Shown here: positions 42,838 to 51,793 of the stretch, one piece after another
How the letters are laid out: each line of letters begins with the position of its first letter
How positions within the stretch are numbered: the stretch's first letter is position 1
Origin: Winogradskyella sp046545555
GTDB taxonomy: Bacteria > Bacteroidota > Bacteroidia > Flavobacteriales > Flavobacteriaceae
NCBI RefSeq assembly: GCF_046545555.1
Contig: NZ_JBHZTH010000001.1
Span: forward strand, 1,984,001 to 2,048,000
Direction of reading: 5' to 3'
Length of the DNA stretch: 64,000 nucleotides
Notes under the pieces: model-generated
Database searches by the model: none
What the model saw: the letters and a program-made list of their open reading frames with translations, nothing else
Told to the model about the DNA's origin: nothing
Position numbers and translations under genes: made by a program

Positions 42838-43341
42838 TTAACGTTTTTCGAATTCAGTAATACCATAAAGTTCCATAACATTTTCTAAACTAGAAAAATC
42901 TACACGACCAACGTTATTTGATGGAATGATGACAACTCTATAAGTTTGATTTTGAGTCCAGATAGGATCAAGGTTATCTAAATCAGAGCCTTCCAAGAAA
43001 AAATCCACATAAGTTTGTGTGAAGTCAAAATTATAAACCAAATCGTTTCCATCATTAAAAATTACGGTTTGAGGAACTTGTCGCCATATTTCAGTTCCGT
43101 TATCTAATGTTTCCCACAGAATATAAACTAAAGTTACATCCGTTGGTAACACTTCAAACCCATAAAATTCTCTTACGCGATAGTCGTTATCAAAGTTAGC
43201 ACTTGGATTAAAGCTTACGTTTTCAATTTCAAAAGCTGGAGCTTCAAAAAGAAAATTGCTTTCTCGGACTTCAACAATCTCTTCAGTTGTACAGCTATTA
43301 AAAATAGACATGGCGAAAATAAATATAAGAATACGTTTCAT
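42838..43341 (-). CDS. Hypothetical lipoprotein
   Basis: A 167-residue protein with a lipoprotein signal peptide (MKRILIFIFAMSIFNSC, Cys17) followed by an acidic stretch. The rest is acidic and beta-rich (VSFNPSANFDNDYRVREFYG, VTLVYILWETLDNGTEIWRQ, TYRVVIIPSNNVGRVDF). I recognise no family with certainty. It is a single gene with its own terminator, divergent from dnaK across a 210-bp region. Confidence 0.72.
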   Translation of the reverse strand: MKRILIFIFAMSIFNSCTTEEIVEVRESNFLFEAPAFEIENVSFNPSANFDNDYRVREFYGFEVLPTDVTLVYILWETLDNGTEIWRQVPQTVIFNDGNDLVYNFDFTQTYVDFFLEGSDLDNLDPIWTQNQTYRVVIIPSNNVGRVDFSSLENVMELYGITEFEKR

Positions 43342-43437
43342 AATAAATAGTTTTATGCAATGATATCAAATCATGTACCAAAGTAATCAAAAATAAAGTT
43401 TATTTTTTGAGTCTTTTGGTTTTATAAACTAAGAGTA

Positions 43438-43450
43438 TGACAACGTGTCA
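43438..43450. promoter_or_regulatory. Palindrome upstream of dnaK
   Basis: TGACA-ACG-TGTCA, a perfect 5-bp inverted repeat with 3-nt centre, 102 bp before the dnaK ATG; a further TTTGTCA lies 8 nt on. A candidate operator; it does not match CIRCE. Confidence 0.3.
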
Positions 43451-43514
43451 CATTTTTTGTCATGGCATAATCATTGACTATTAGTTATTGAGTTTAAAAA
43501 TTAAAACACTGAAA

Positions 43515-43532
43515 TTTCCGTGGAAACGGAAA
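43515..43532 (+). promoter_or_regulatory. Hairpin in the dnaK leader
   Basis: TTTCCGT / ACGGAAA (43515-43521, 43526-43532) with loop GGAA, 19 nt before the start codon. It could affect mRNA stability or act as an RNA thermometer-like element; no T-run follows. Confidence 0.4.
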
Positions 43533-43551
43533 ACTAATATCAAAATAAATT

Positions 43552-45453
43552 ATGAGTAAGATTATTGGAATTGATTTAGGTACAACAAACTCTTGTGTTT
43601 CTGTAATGGAAGGTAATGAGCCAGTTGTAATCCCAAACGCTGAAGGTAAGAGAACAACACCTTCGGTTATCGCTTTTGTAGAAGGTGGTGAAATTAAAGT
43701 TGGAGATCCGGCAAAAAGACAAGCAGTAACAAACCCAACAAAAACAGTTTATTCTATTAAACGTTTTATGGGTAATAAATATTCTGAATCTAAGAAAGAA
43801 GCAGAACGTGTACCATATAAAGTGGTAAAAGGCGACAACGATACACCAAGAGTAGATATCGATGGTCGTTTATATACACCACAAGAATTATCAGCTATGA
43901 TTCTTCAAAAAATGAAGAAAACTGCTGAGGATTATTTAGGACAAGATGTGTCTGAAGCTGTAATTACAGTACCAGCCTATTTTAATGATGCACAACGTCA
44001 GGCTACTAAAGAAGCTGGTGAGATTGCAGGACTTAAAGTTCGCAGAATTATTAACGAACCTACTGCAGCAGCATTAGCTTATGGAATGGATAAAAAAGGT
44101 GTAGACCAAAAAATCGTAGTATTTGATTTTGGTGGTGGAACGCACGATGTATCTATTCTAGAGTTAGGTGACGGAGTATTCGAAGTATTATCTACAGATG
44201 GTGATACGCACTTAGGTGGTGATGATGTTGATCAACGTATAATCGACTGGTTAGCTGAAGAGTTTATAGCAGATGAAGATATGGATCTACGCAAAGACCC
44301 AATGGCTTTACAACGTCTAAAAGAAGCTGCAGAGAAAGCGAAAATAGAATTATCATCTTCAGCGCAAACAGAAATAAATTTACCTTATGTAACGGCTACT
44401 GCTAGTGGACCAAAGCACTTGGTACGCACATTAACACGTTCTAAGTTTGAGCAGTTAATCGATGATTTAATTAAAAGAACTATTGAGCCATGTGCTTCTG
44501 CATTAAAGGCTGCAGGTTTATCTAAGTCTGATATTGATGAAGTTATTTTAGTTGGTGGTTCTACACGTATACCAGCAGTACAAGAAGCTGTAGAGAAATT
44601 CTTCGGAAAAGCACCAAGTAAAGGTGTAAATCCTGATGAAGTTGTTTCTTTAGGAGCTGGTATCCAAGGTGGTGTACTAACAGGTGATGTAAAAGACGTT
44701 CTTTTATTAGACGTAACACCATTGTCTCTTGGTATTGAAACTATGGGTAACGTAATGACGAAGTTGATTGAAGCTAATACTACGATTCCGACAAAGAAAT
44801 CTCAAGTATTCTCAACAGCAGCAGATAATCAGCCATCAGTAGAGATTCACGTATTACAAGGTGAGCGTCCTATGGCAGCAGATAACAAAACAATTGGTCG
44901 TTTCCACTTAGATGGGATTCCACCAGCAAGACGAGGAACACCTCAGATTGAAGTAACGTTTGATATTGATGCCAATGGTATCATTAAAGTGTCTGCTACA
45001 GATAAAGCAACAAACAAAACACAAGATATTCGTATTGAAGCATCATCTGGATTAACAGAAGAGGAAATCCAAAAGATGAAAGCTGAAGCTGAAGCAAATG
45101 CAGAATCTGATGCAAAAGCAAAAGAAACAGCTGATAAGTTGAATGCTGCTGATGCTATGATTTTTCAAACTGAGAGTCAATTAAAGGAATTTGGTGATAA
45201 ATTATCTGATGATAAAAAAGCACCAATTGAATCAGCACTTGAAGAATTGAAGAAAGCTTACGAAACTAAGGATATCGCAATTATAGATCCTGCTTTAGAG
45301 AAAATCAACGAAGCATGGAAAGTAGCTAGCGAAGAAATGTACAAAGCACAAGCAGAAGCTCAAGGCGGTGCTGCTGGTCCTGAAGCAGGAGCAGAGCAAC
45401 CAGCAGATGAAAACTCTGATGTTGAAGATGTAGATTTCGAGGAAGTGAAATAA
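43552..45453 (+). CDS. dnaK: Molecular chaperone DnaK (Hsp70)
   Basis: A 633-residue Hsp70. The nucleotide-binding domain starts KIIGIDLGTTNSCVSVMEG, with VPAYFNDAQRQATK, INEPTAAALAYG, VFDFGGGTHDVS and ILVGGSTRIPAVQ. The linker is DVLLLDVTPLSL, then the substrate-binding beta domain and a helical lid. The C-terminus ends DVEDVDFEEVK, like the EEVD-type tails of cytosolic Hsp70. grpE and dnaJ are not adjacent. Upstream there is a palindrome and a leader hairpin. Confidence 0.98.
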   Translation: MSKIIGIDLGTTNSCVSVMEGNEPVVIPNAEGKRTTPSVIAFVEGGEIKVGDPAKRQAVTNPTKTVYSIKRFMGNKYSESKKEAERVPYKVVKGDNDTPRVDIDGRLYTPQELSAMILQKMKKTAEDYLGQDVSEAVITVPAYFNDAQRQATKEAGEIAGLKVRRIINEPTAAALAYGMDKKGVDQKIVVFDFGGGTHDVSILELGDGVFEVLSTDGDTHLGGDDVDQRIIDWLAEEFIADEDMDLRKDPMALQRLKEAAEKAKIELSSSAQTEINLPYVTATASGPKHLVRTLTRSKFEQLIDDLIKRTIEPCASALKAAGLSKSDIDEVILVGGSTRIPAVQEAVEKFFGKAPSKGVNPDEVVSLGAGIQGGVLTGDVKDVLLLDVTPLSLGIETMGNVMTKLIEANTTIPTKKSQVFSTAADNQPSVEIHVLQGERPMAADNKTIGRFHLDGIPPARRGTPQIEVTFDIDANGIIKVSATDKATNKTQDIRIEASSGLTEEEIQKMKAEAEANAESDAKAKETADKLNAADAMIFQTESQLKEFGDKLSDDKKAPIESALEELKKAYETKDIAIIDPALEKINEAWKVASEEMYKAQAEAQGGAAGPEAGAEQPADENSDVEDVDFEEVK

Positions 45454-45484
45454 TATATTTCTGCGAAGGCGAAACTTAATATTT

Positions 45485-45519
45485 AAAAGCGCAACTATTT
45501 ATTTAGTAGCGCTTTTTTT
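45485..45519. terminator. Terminator shared by dnaK and blh
   Basis: A4, stem GCGCaACTA (45489-45497) / TAGTaGCGC (45504-45512) with one mismatch, then seven T. It overlaps the blh stop codon and can act in both directions. Confidence 0.8.
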
Positions 45520-46398
45520 ATGCTTAAACATTTTATTAATTACAATTGAATGCGGAAATGTAACAGCGGCTATAAATGAAAAGAAAACAGCATAAAAAAT
45601 ATTTTCATCTTTAAAAATAAAATATACTAATGCTATACCAATTATTGATATTGCCCAATACGGAAGTGCATTTTTACAATAACGTAGTATATTTTTTTTA
45701 TTACTCTCACCATATACATAAGATATTTGATCGTATAATGACGGTAAACTGTGCCAAAAAACAAAGTAGATTGTAAATCCCCATATTAAGGTAGAGACTT
45801 TAAAGATCACACTAAAAATAAGCAAGTACAATAACTCAATAGCAATTAATTTTTTAAATGCTTTTGAGTTTAGAATTAAAATTAATAACAATAACCCAAA
45901 TACTATTGAAGAATAAATAAAACACTGAGTAATAGTATTTTCATTTAAGTGATAATTAGTTATAGAATAAATAACATCTATAACGTCTTTTTTATTAAAC
46001 TGAAAAAGTAAGAGTAAAATAAATTGCCCATAAACAAAATAGAAGGCCGACCTTAAGTACTTGCTAATTCCTGAAATTTTTTCTTCCCAATGCTGTTCCC
46101 CAAAATGGAATGCACTAAAAACTATAAATAATACTAAGGCCAGTATTGGTAAATAATAGAATATAGCAACGGCGATTAGCACCATAAATAAGTATCCCGT
46201 AAGAATTTTAGGAAATGTATTTTTCGAAATTTGATTTTCAAATGAAGTTATTAATAACACGTCGTTAGAACCATGTAGTATTCCAAAAGTAAATATGAAA
46301 AAAAAGCCCACTATTATTTCGTATTGACCTGCCAACAAGGATGATAACCATAAACCAACAAAACTTAAAACAATTGAGATATTAGTAATATTCTTCAT
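45499..46398 (-). CDS. blh: Beta-carotene 15,15'-dioxygenase Blh (Brp/Blh family)
   Basis: A 299-residue membrane enzyme that cleaves beta-carotene into two retinals, the chromophore of proteorhodopsin. About eight hydrophobic segments. The iron-binding histidines are in GILHGSNDVLL (H42), SAFHFGEQHW (H98, H103), and later in YFVFWHSLPS and TFPHSIVI. The gene is divergent from the proteorhodopsin gene, and its -7 box (TATATTTG on the minus strand) lies 18 nt before the ATG. Carotenoid genes crtE, crtB, crtI and crtY are not in the window. Confidence 0.93.
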   Translation of the reverse strand: MKNITNISIVLSFVGLWLSSLLAGQYEIIVGFFFIFTFGILHGSNDVLLITSFENQISKNTFPKILTGYLFMVLIAVAIFYYLPILALVLFIVFSAFHFGEQHWEEKISGISKYLRSAFYFVYGQFILLLLFQFNKKDVIDVIYSITNYHLNENTITQCFIYSSIVFGLLLLILILNSKAFKKLIAIELLYLLIFSVIFKVSTLIWGFTIYFVFWHSLPSLYDQISYVYGESNKKNILRYCKNALPYWAISIIGIALVYFIFKDENIFYAVFFSFIAAVTFPHSIVINKMFKHKKSATK

Positions 46399-46416
46399 AA
46401 TATATTAGTGATACAA

Positions 46417-46424
46417 CAAATATA
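46417..46424 (-). promoter_or_regulatory. -7 promoter box of blh
   Basis: On the minus strand this reads TATATTTG (TAnnTTTG), 18 nt before the blh ATG. It is inside an imperfect palindrome ATACAA / TTGTAT (46411-46430). Confidence 0.5.
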
Positions 46425-46433
46425 TTGTATAAA

Positions 46434-46489
46434 TTTTGTTAAAATAGCATTTATTTTGTTTAACATTTTATATTTTTGTTTAAACAAAA
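46434..46489. repeat. Three phased TTTTGTT repeats between blh and proteorhodopsin
   Basis: TTTTGTT begins at 46434, 46454 and 46474, exactly 20 bp apart, each followed by (T)AA. The third overlaps the proteorhodopsin -7 box and is half of a perfect 16-bp palindrome TTTTGTTTAAACAAAA (46474-46489). They lie between the two divergent promoters on one face of the helix: a likely operator array. Confidence 0.6.
46471..46478 (+). promoter_or_regulatory. -7 promoter box of proteorhodopsin
   Basis: TATTTTTG (TAnnTTTG), 34 nt before the ATG at 46513. No TTG at the usual 17-23 nt spacing; the TTTTGTT repeats occupy that region, which suggests activator control. Confidence 0.55.
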
Positions 46490-46512
46490 TTAAATAACTA
46501 ACAAAAAGTATT

Positions 46513-47244
46513 ATGAAAACACTTGTATTATTATCAGACATTACGTCTAAAATGGATCCAACGGATTATATTGGGTTCACGTTTTTTGTAGGTTGTATGG
46601 CTATGATGGCCGCATCAGCTTTTTTCTTTTTATCATTAAATCAGTTTGATAAAAAATGGAGAACTTCAGTTTTAGTTTCAGGACTAATTACCTTTATTGC
46701 AGCAGTTCATTATTTTTACATGAGAGATTACTGGGCTGTGAATATGGAATCACCTACATTTTTTAGATATGTAGATTGGATTTTAACTGTTCCGTTAATG
46801 TGTGTTGAGTTCTATTTAATTCTTAAAGTTGCAGGAGCCAAGCCTTCTTTAATGTGGAAACTTATTGGACTATCTGTTGTAATGTTGGTAACAGGTTATT
46901 TTGGTGAAGCTGTTTATCCAGGTCAGGCCGCACTTTGGGGTGGTATTTCTGGACTTGCATATTTCGTAATTGTATATGAAATATGGTTAGGTAGTGCTAA
47001 AAAATTAGCAGTTGCTGCTGGTGGCGATATTTTGAAAGCGCACAAAATTCTGTGTTGGTTTGTGCTTGTTGGTTGGGCTATCTACCCATTAGGTTACATG
47101 CTGGGAACAGAAGGTTGGTACACGAGTATACTTGGTACAGGCAGTGTAGATGTAGCTTATAACATTGCAGATGCTATAAATAAAATTGGTTTTGGTTTAG
47201 TTATTTATGCATTAGCAGTAAAAAAACAAGATGCATTAGCTTAA
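46513..47244 (+). CDS. Proteorhodopsin, green-tuned light-driven proton pump
   Basis: A 243-residue seven-helix microbial rhodopsin. Key residues: H66 in AAVHYFYMRDYW (partner of the acceptor), R85, proton acceptor D88, T92 and donor E99 in RYVDWILTVPLMCVEFYL, giving the DTE motif of a proton pump rather than the NDQ of a sodium pump. The spectral-tuning position is M96, the flavobacterial green-absorbing state. The retinal lysine is K224 in INKIGFGLVIYA. It is expressed divergently from blh, which makes retinal, and ends at a terminator. Confidence 0.98.
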   Translation: MKTLVLLSDITSKMDPTDYIGFTFFVGCMAMMAASAFFFLSLNQFDKKWRTSVLVSGLITFIAAVHYFYMRDYWAVNMESPTFFRYVDWILTVPLMCVEFYLILKVAGAKPSLMWKLIGLSVVMLVTGYFGEAVYPGQAALWGGISGLAYFVIVYEIWLGSAKKLAVAAGGDILKAHKILCWFVLVGWAIYPLGYMLGTEGWYTSILGTGSVDVAYNIADAINKIGFGLVIYALAVKKQDALA

Positions 47245-47270
47245 TTTAATTAAAACTTCGCTTATAAAAT

Positions 47271-47299
47271 ACGCAATCATTAATTTGGTTGCGTTTTTT
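47271..47299 (+). terminator. Terminator after proteorhodopsin
   Basis: Stem ACGCAA (47271-47276) / TTGCGT (47289-47294), 12-nt loop, T-run to 47299. The remaining 200 bp before the next gene are AT-rich, with no convincing promoter box. Confidence 0.78.
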
Positions 47300-47506
47300 A
47301 TTCCGTTTAACCAAGAATGATATTAACGATTAATCTTTTTATTATAATTGTGATGGAATCCTCTAAAATTAGTTTATTACCTTAAATTTTGTATAGTTTT
47401 TTTTAGACTAAAATAAGTGAAGATTTATAGTAATATCGTGTAAGTCTGTCTTATAAAAAGTTACAAAGACTCTTAGACAGTAATTAGATTTAAATAATTA
47501 GTATAA

Positions 47507-48883
47507 ATGGACAATAGGTTAGTTTATGTCTTTTTAGGTTTACTTGCATTTTTCGTAAGATTATTTTTTGAATTTCAAAGTTCAATTATAACAGGTATTA
47601 ATGGCGGTTACATACCTATTCAAGTCATGAAAATTTATGAGCATGGACATTTAGCAATAAGCGATATGCCTATGGTTTTTTACTTAAATGCCGTAATTGT
47701 TAAATTCATCGCGTACCTGTTTCCTCAATATTCTGTTGAGATCATCGTTTTATATGTCATTAAAATTACAGGCTCTTTAAGCCTTCCCTTAATACTGGTT
47801 CCACTTTATAAAATAAATCATAAGTTTATTAAAGTAAAGCTTCCTAAGGCCTATGAGTATTCTGTCTTGGTGTTCTGCCTATTTTCATTTTCTTCACTTT
47901 ATTTAGGTGCAGAAATGATGAAAAATACTTTTGGCTTGGTTGGTTTCGTCTTTTTGATTTACTTTATTTTTCAATTTATTTATCAGAAATCTTTAAGGTA
48001 TGCCTTATTGATGGGGATATTTTTAGTTTTTATAGGACTTACTCATTTTGGAGTGTTTTCAATTTCTATAATTCTTATAATTATTTCATTGTTTTGTATT
48101 TATAAAAAACGAGCAATAATCCCGACGTTATCTATCATGATTATGGGTTTCTTTATAGTGTGGATGATAGATTCTTCAAGAGCATTCAATGCAATTAATA
48201 TTTTTGAAAAATGGTTTGGTTTGCCTTGGCGAATAGCCTATTATTTTCCAGGTATAGTTCATTGTCTTCTGAATTTATGTATTGTAATCCTTTTAATTTT
48301 CCTTTTAAAGACTAAAGTAACCGAGAAAGGTCATCGTCAGATTCTTACAATATTATTGTTATTTATGGTGTTATTAGCATTACCAATTTTAAGATTTGAG
48401 TTATGGAGACGATTTAGTTTTATGTTGTTTTTAGCACAAGCAATTGCTTTAATAGTAGCATATCCTTATCTACAAAGTTATATTAAGAAAAAAGTACCCA
48501 TTGCTCTCATTTTAGTGTGTGCTATTTCATTAATCTATAATATTGTACTGCCTAAAAAAGCTGTAATTAGTGAAGCTGCTTATAAAGACTTAGCTAATAT
48601 TTCGAGAATAATAGAGAATCCTAATAACACCTTAATTTTTGCTAAACATGGACTAGATTGGTGGATGATATGGCAGTTAGATGTAAAAATGGCTCAGTCT
48701 CATTTAGAAATTGACGAAGCCACTATAGATAAATATGATGAAATTTTAATTTTACATCAAAAAAAAGGACGAAACAGGTTATATCCTGGTCCTTATAGCC
48801 CATTTGTAAAACCTTCTGTACCAATTGATAGCAACCAAGTCTATTCATCTGAGTATTTTGAAGTTTTTAAATTTTCAAATTAA
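47507..48883 (+). CDS. Polytopic membrane protein, possible GT-C-type glycosyltransferase
   Basis: A 458-residue protein with about 10-11 hydrophobic segments up to residue 345, then a soluble domain of about 110 residues. The layout resembles GT-C glycosyltransferases and oligosaccharyl-polymerase-like proteins: a large multi-helix core (IMIMGFFIVWMID, IVHCLLNLCIVILLIFLLK) and a luminal-type C-terminal domain (NTLIFAKHGLDWWMIWQLDV). I see no diagnostic DxD or catalytic motif beyond an acidic first loop, so the call is weak. It precedes the BKACE/ATP-grasp cluster. Confidence 0.5.
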   Translation: MDNRLVYVFLGLLAFFVRLFFEFQSSIITGINGGYIPIQVMKIYEHGHLAISDMPMVFYLNAVIVKFIAYLFPQYSVEIIVLYVIKITGSLSLPLILVPLYKINHKFIKVKLPKAYEYSVLVFCLFSFSSLYLGAEMMKNTFGLVGFVFLIYFIFQFIYQKSLRYALLMGIFLVFIGLTHFGVFSISIILIIISLFCIYKKRAIIPTLSIMIMGFFIVWMIDSSRAFNAINIFEKWFGLPWRIAYYFPGIVHCLLNLCIVILLIFLLKTKVTEKGHRQILTILLLFMVLLALPILRFELWRRFSFMLFLAQAIALIVAYPYLQSYIKKKVPIALILVCAISLIYNIVLPKKAVISEAAYKDLANISRIIENPNNTLIFAKHGLDWWMIWQLDVKMAQSHLEIDEATIDKYDEILILHQKKGRNRLYPGPYSPFVKPSVPIDSNQVYSSEYFEVFKFSN

Positions 48884-49059
48884 TTTTATCTACAAATTAA
48901 CAAGAGTTCAGACTTAAAAAAGTCTATGAATTATATGGTCATTTATCAGTGAAAATTGAATAAAGAATAATTTTACACGATTAGTAACTCATTTCATCGA
49001 AATATTTGTGTTTTTACTATGAATTAGCCTAAGTTTCGCCCAATAAATACCCAAATCTT

Positions 49060-49926
49060 ATGAATAAGTTAATCATTAACTTTACTCCAACAGGCATGAT
49101 ACCTACAAAAGAGATGACTCCTCATGTACCTGTAACTATAAATGAAATTGTTGAAGATGTTCATCGTGCCTATGAATTAGGTATTACTATGACTCATATC
49201 CATGCTAGAGACGAAAAAACTGGTGTGCCTACTTATAAAAAGGAGGTCTACGCAGAAATGATTTCTGGAATACGAAAGTATGCACCAGATTTAGTGATCT
49301 GCACATCTTTAAGTGGACGTAATTTTAATACCTTAGATAAAAGAGCAGATGTTCTTTCATTAGAAGGAGATCTTAAACCAGACATGGGAAGTTTAACTTT
49401 AAGTTCATTAAACTTTAATCAAGTAGCGAGTATGAATGCTCCTAGTATGATTGAGGATTTGGCAAAAACAATGAAAACTAAAGGTATAGTACCAGAATTA
49501 GAGGTGTTTGATGTCGGTATGATAAATTTTGGTAAGTATCTTGTAAAGAAAGATTACATCACACCTCCTTTATACTACAATCTTCTATTTGGTAATATTG
49601 CATGTGCGCAAACCAATTTATTGCATACAGGTGTAATGCTTAACGATATTCCGAATGATGCTTTAGTGAGTATTGCTGGTATTGGTAACGGACAATTAAT
49701 GATGAATTCTTTAGCTATAGCTATTGGTAAAGGTGTGCGTGTCGGATTAGAAGATAATATTTGGTACGATGCCGAAAGAACACGTTTGGCTACAAATGCA
49801 TCTTTAATAGAGAGGGTTCATACTATTGCGAAAGCTAACAATAGAGAAATTATGTCTCCATCAGAATTTAGGGAACAGATGCAAATGGAACCTGGGAACG
49901 GACGTTACGGAAGAGTTTATAACTAA
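49060..49926 (+). CDS. BKACE-family beta-keto acid cleavage enzyme (DUF849)
   Basis: A 288-residue TIM-barrel enzyme. Zn ligands H46 and H48 are in MTHIHARDEKTG, at the same positions as in the studied 3-keto-5-aminohexanoate cleavage enzyme, and GVRVGLEDNIWY near 225-236 carries the conserved Glu-Asp. The family condenses a beta-keto acid with acetyl-CoA to give a CoA ester and acetoacetate. Lysine-fermentation partner genes (kdd, kal) are absent; neighbours are a GNAT, an ATP-grasp and adenylation-type genes. The substrate is therefore open. The 176-bp gap before it holds a hairpin AGACTT / AAGTCT (48910-48925) without a T-run. Confidence 0.88.
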   Translation: MNKLIINFTPTGMIPTKEMTPHVPVTINEIVEDVHRAYELGITMTHIHARDEKTGVPTYKKEVYAEMISGIRKYAPDLVICTSLSGRNFNTLDKRADVLSLEGDLKPDMGSLTLSSLNFNQVASMNAPSMIEDLAKTMKTKGIVPELEVFDVGMINFGKYLVKKDYITPPLYYNLLFGNIACAQTNLLHTGVMLNDIPNDALVSIAGIGNGQLMMNSLAIAIGKGVRVGLEDNIWYDAERTRLATNASLIERVHTIAKANNREIMSPSEFREQMQMEPGNGRYGRVYN

Positions 49927-49938
49927 GACCAAATCATT

Positions 49939-50580
49939 ATGGAAGGAGATAAAGGTGGATTTTCTTATCGAATTAAATGGATTTCTAATATTATAAAACA
50001 TGGTTTGTTTTGGCACGGTGTTAGAAATAATTTAGCAAAGATAGGTTTAGATTTTATGCCTTATTATTGGGTTAAAGAAGCGACTAGCCCTATTAGCCCT
50101 CCTCAAATTAGAGGGAAGGATAAAAACTTTAAAATTTCAACTTTTGGAGAGTCAGAAATTAATCATATTAAGAGTTCAATAATTGGTATAGAGCAAAAAG
50201 ATTTGTTAGCTGACTTAAAAAATGGTGAGATCTGTATTGGTCTAAAAAATAATGATAAGATTGCAGCTTACATGTTTATTAAGTGTAAACCTTTTACATT
50301 TAGAAAACGTTTTTTTGACCTAAAATCTAATCAAAGCTATCTGCATAGTATGTACACTTTTGAAGCTTACAGGGGAAAAAATTTAGCGCCTTATTTGCGA
50401 TACCATAGTTATAAAGTCTTAAAGGAACGGGGAGTTACTGAGTATTTAAGTGTTAGTGAGTATTTTAATAAATCTACAATTAAGTTTAAAAAGAAACTTA
50501 ATTCTAAACCATATAGACTATACCTAAGCCTAGTCCTTTTTAAAAGGTGGACAATGAATTTTACTTTAAGAAAATACTAA
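49939..50580 (+). CDS. GNAT-like N-acyltransferase
   Basis: A 213-residue protein. Residues 75-185 fit a GNAT fold: a variable N-terminal helix pair, ICIGLKNNDKIAAYMFIKC (strands), then YLHSMYTFEAYRGKNLAPYL, with RGKNLA as the acyl-CoA pyrophosphate loop, and YLSVSEYFNKSTIKFKKKLN near the end. No signal peptide. It is 12 nt after the BKACE gene and overlaps the ATP-grasp start (TAATG), so the three form an operon. Substrate unknown. Confidence 0.75.
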   Translation: MEGDKGGFSYRIKWISNIIKHGLFWHGVRNNLAKIGLDFMPYYWVKEATSPISPPQIRGKDKNFKISTFGESEINHIKSSIIGIEQKDLLADLKNGEICIGLKNNDKIAAYMFIKCKPFTFRKRFFDLKSNQSYLHSMYTFEAYRGKNLAPYLRYHSYKVLKERGVTEYLSVSEYFNKSTIKFKKKLNSKPYRLYLSLVLFKRWTMNFTLRKY

Positions 50581-51677
50581 TGGCTTTATATCATTCACTC
50601 AAAAAGTTACTGACAAGGAAAGTCTTAGGTATACAAAAACAGCTAGTGGTCTTTAATGCAACTATGAATGCACGTAAGATGATTAAAGAAGTGTTGCGTA
50701 ATGGTAATATTCCCAAATTAGAACCACACGAGATTTTAGAAGCTAAATCCTTTTACAAATCAAAAGGCTATAAACTAAAGAATGCAGACTGGCATAGATT
50801 TTATAAATATGCTAGTGGCGAATTTCATAAAGACTATCTTCCTTTAGATATTTTTAGGCCGATTATGGAGCCAAATTTAAATAGAAAATTATACTGGCCA
50901 GCTTTAGTTGATAAGAACTTAACATCTAGATTATTCGAAGGGTTTAATCAACCAGAAACAGTAGTTAGTAATTTAAACGGATTTTACTACGTCGACGACA
51001 TTGTTGTAAGTAAAGACTTAGCTGCAGCTGCTTGTGCTAAAGTAAAAACTCAAATGATAATTAAACCAACAGTTGATTCTGGTCAAGGTAAAATGGTAAA
51101 GAAATTTACCATGAGTAATAATAAAATCAATGAATTATTTAAATCGTATAAGAAGGATTTTATAATTCAGAAAGTTGTTGAACAAAGTACAAAACTGAGT
51201 AAGTTAAACTCCACGACACTAAATACGCTTAGAGTTGTATCTTATTTAGATAAAAAAGGTGGTGTAAATATTCTGACCTCTTACCTTAGAATTGGCAAAC
51301 CAGGAAGTGATACCGATAATATTTCTATTGGCGGAATGGCTTGTGCAATTAATGATGATGGAACATTACATAAAAGAGGCTTTATACATAGAAATGAAGG
51401 AGGAAAGTCTGATTTAAGTAAAACACCATCAGGTATTTTATTAGATGGCTATAAAGTCCCAAATTACGAAGGAGTAAAAGAAATGGTTAAAGAAATGCAC
51501 CCAAGAGTTCCTATGTTTAAGATTATATCATGGGATATAGGAGTTGATAAAAATGACAGACCTATATTAATTGAGTATAACACATTTTATCAAAATATTG
51601 ATATGCAGATGTTTACAGGTCCTTTTTTCGGGGAATTTACTGACGAAATTTTCGCTTTAGGTTTAAAGGGGAAATAA
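50580..51677 (+). CDS. ATP-grasp protein of the sugar-transfer-associated family
   Basis: Start set at the ATG 50580 (MALYHSLKKLL), overlapping the previous stop as TAATG; an ATG 33 nt upstream is an alternative. The 365-residue protein has the ATPgrasp_ST pattern: IIKPTVDSGQGKMVKKF (nucleotide-binding lysines), FIIQKVVEQSTKLSKLNSTT, NTLRVVSYLDKKGG, LRIGKPGSDTDNISIGGMAC, PSGILLDGYKVPNYEG and FKIISWDIGVDKNDRPILIE with Glu and Asn metal ligands (IEYN). Such enzymes join a carboxylate to an amine or other nucleophile, often in polysaccharide clusters. Confidence 0.85.
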   Translation: MALYHSLKKLLTRKVLGIQKQLVVFNATMNARKMIKEVLRNGNIPKLEPHEILEAKSFYKSKGYKLKNADWHRFYKYASGEFHKDYLPLDIFRPIMEPNLNRKLYWPALVDKNLTSRLFEGFNQPETVVSNLNGFYYVDDIVVSKDLAAAACAKVKTQMIIKPTVDSGQGKMVKKFTMSNNKINELFKSYKKDFIIQKVVEQSTKLSKLNSTTLNTLRVVSYLDKKGGVNILTSYLRIGKPGSDTDNISIGGMACAINDDGTLHKRGFIHRNEGGKSDLSKTPSGILLDGYKVPNYEGVKEMVKEMHPRVPMFKIISWDIGVDKNDRPILIEYNTFYQNIDMQMFTGPFFGEFTDEIFALGLKGK

Positions 51678-51793
51678 GCTTTATTATAAATCTAATAGGT
51701 ATAAATTAAAGAGTACATATACATAGTTAAGGTGTTGATTTGCTGGTAACTAATGAACCGCAATTAGGTTAATATGCAGAAGAAATTTTAGCC

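Noticed and set aside
47447..47453. TGTCTTA as a fourth ECF-type promoter before the 47507 gene
   Set aside because: The -35 block is missing at 16 nt upstream (TTTATAG stands there).
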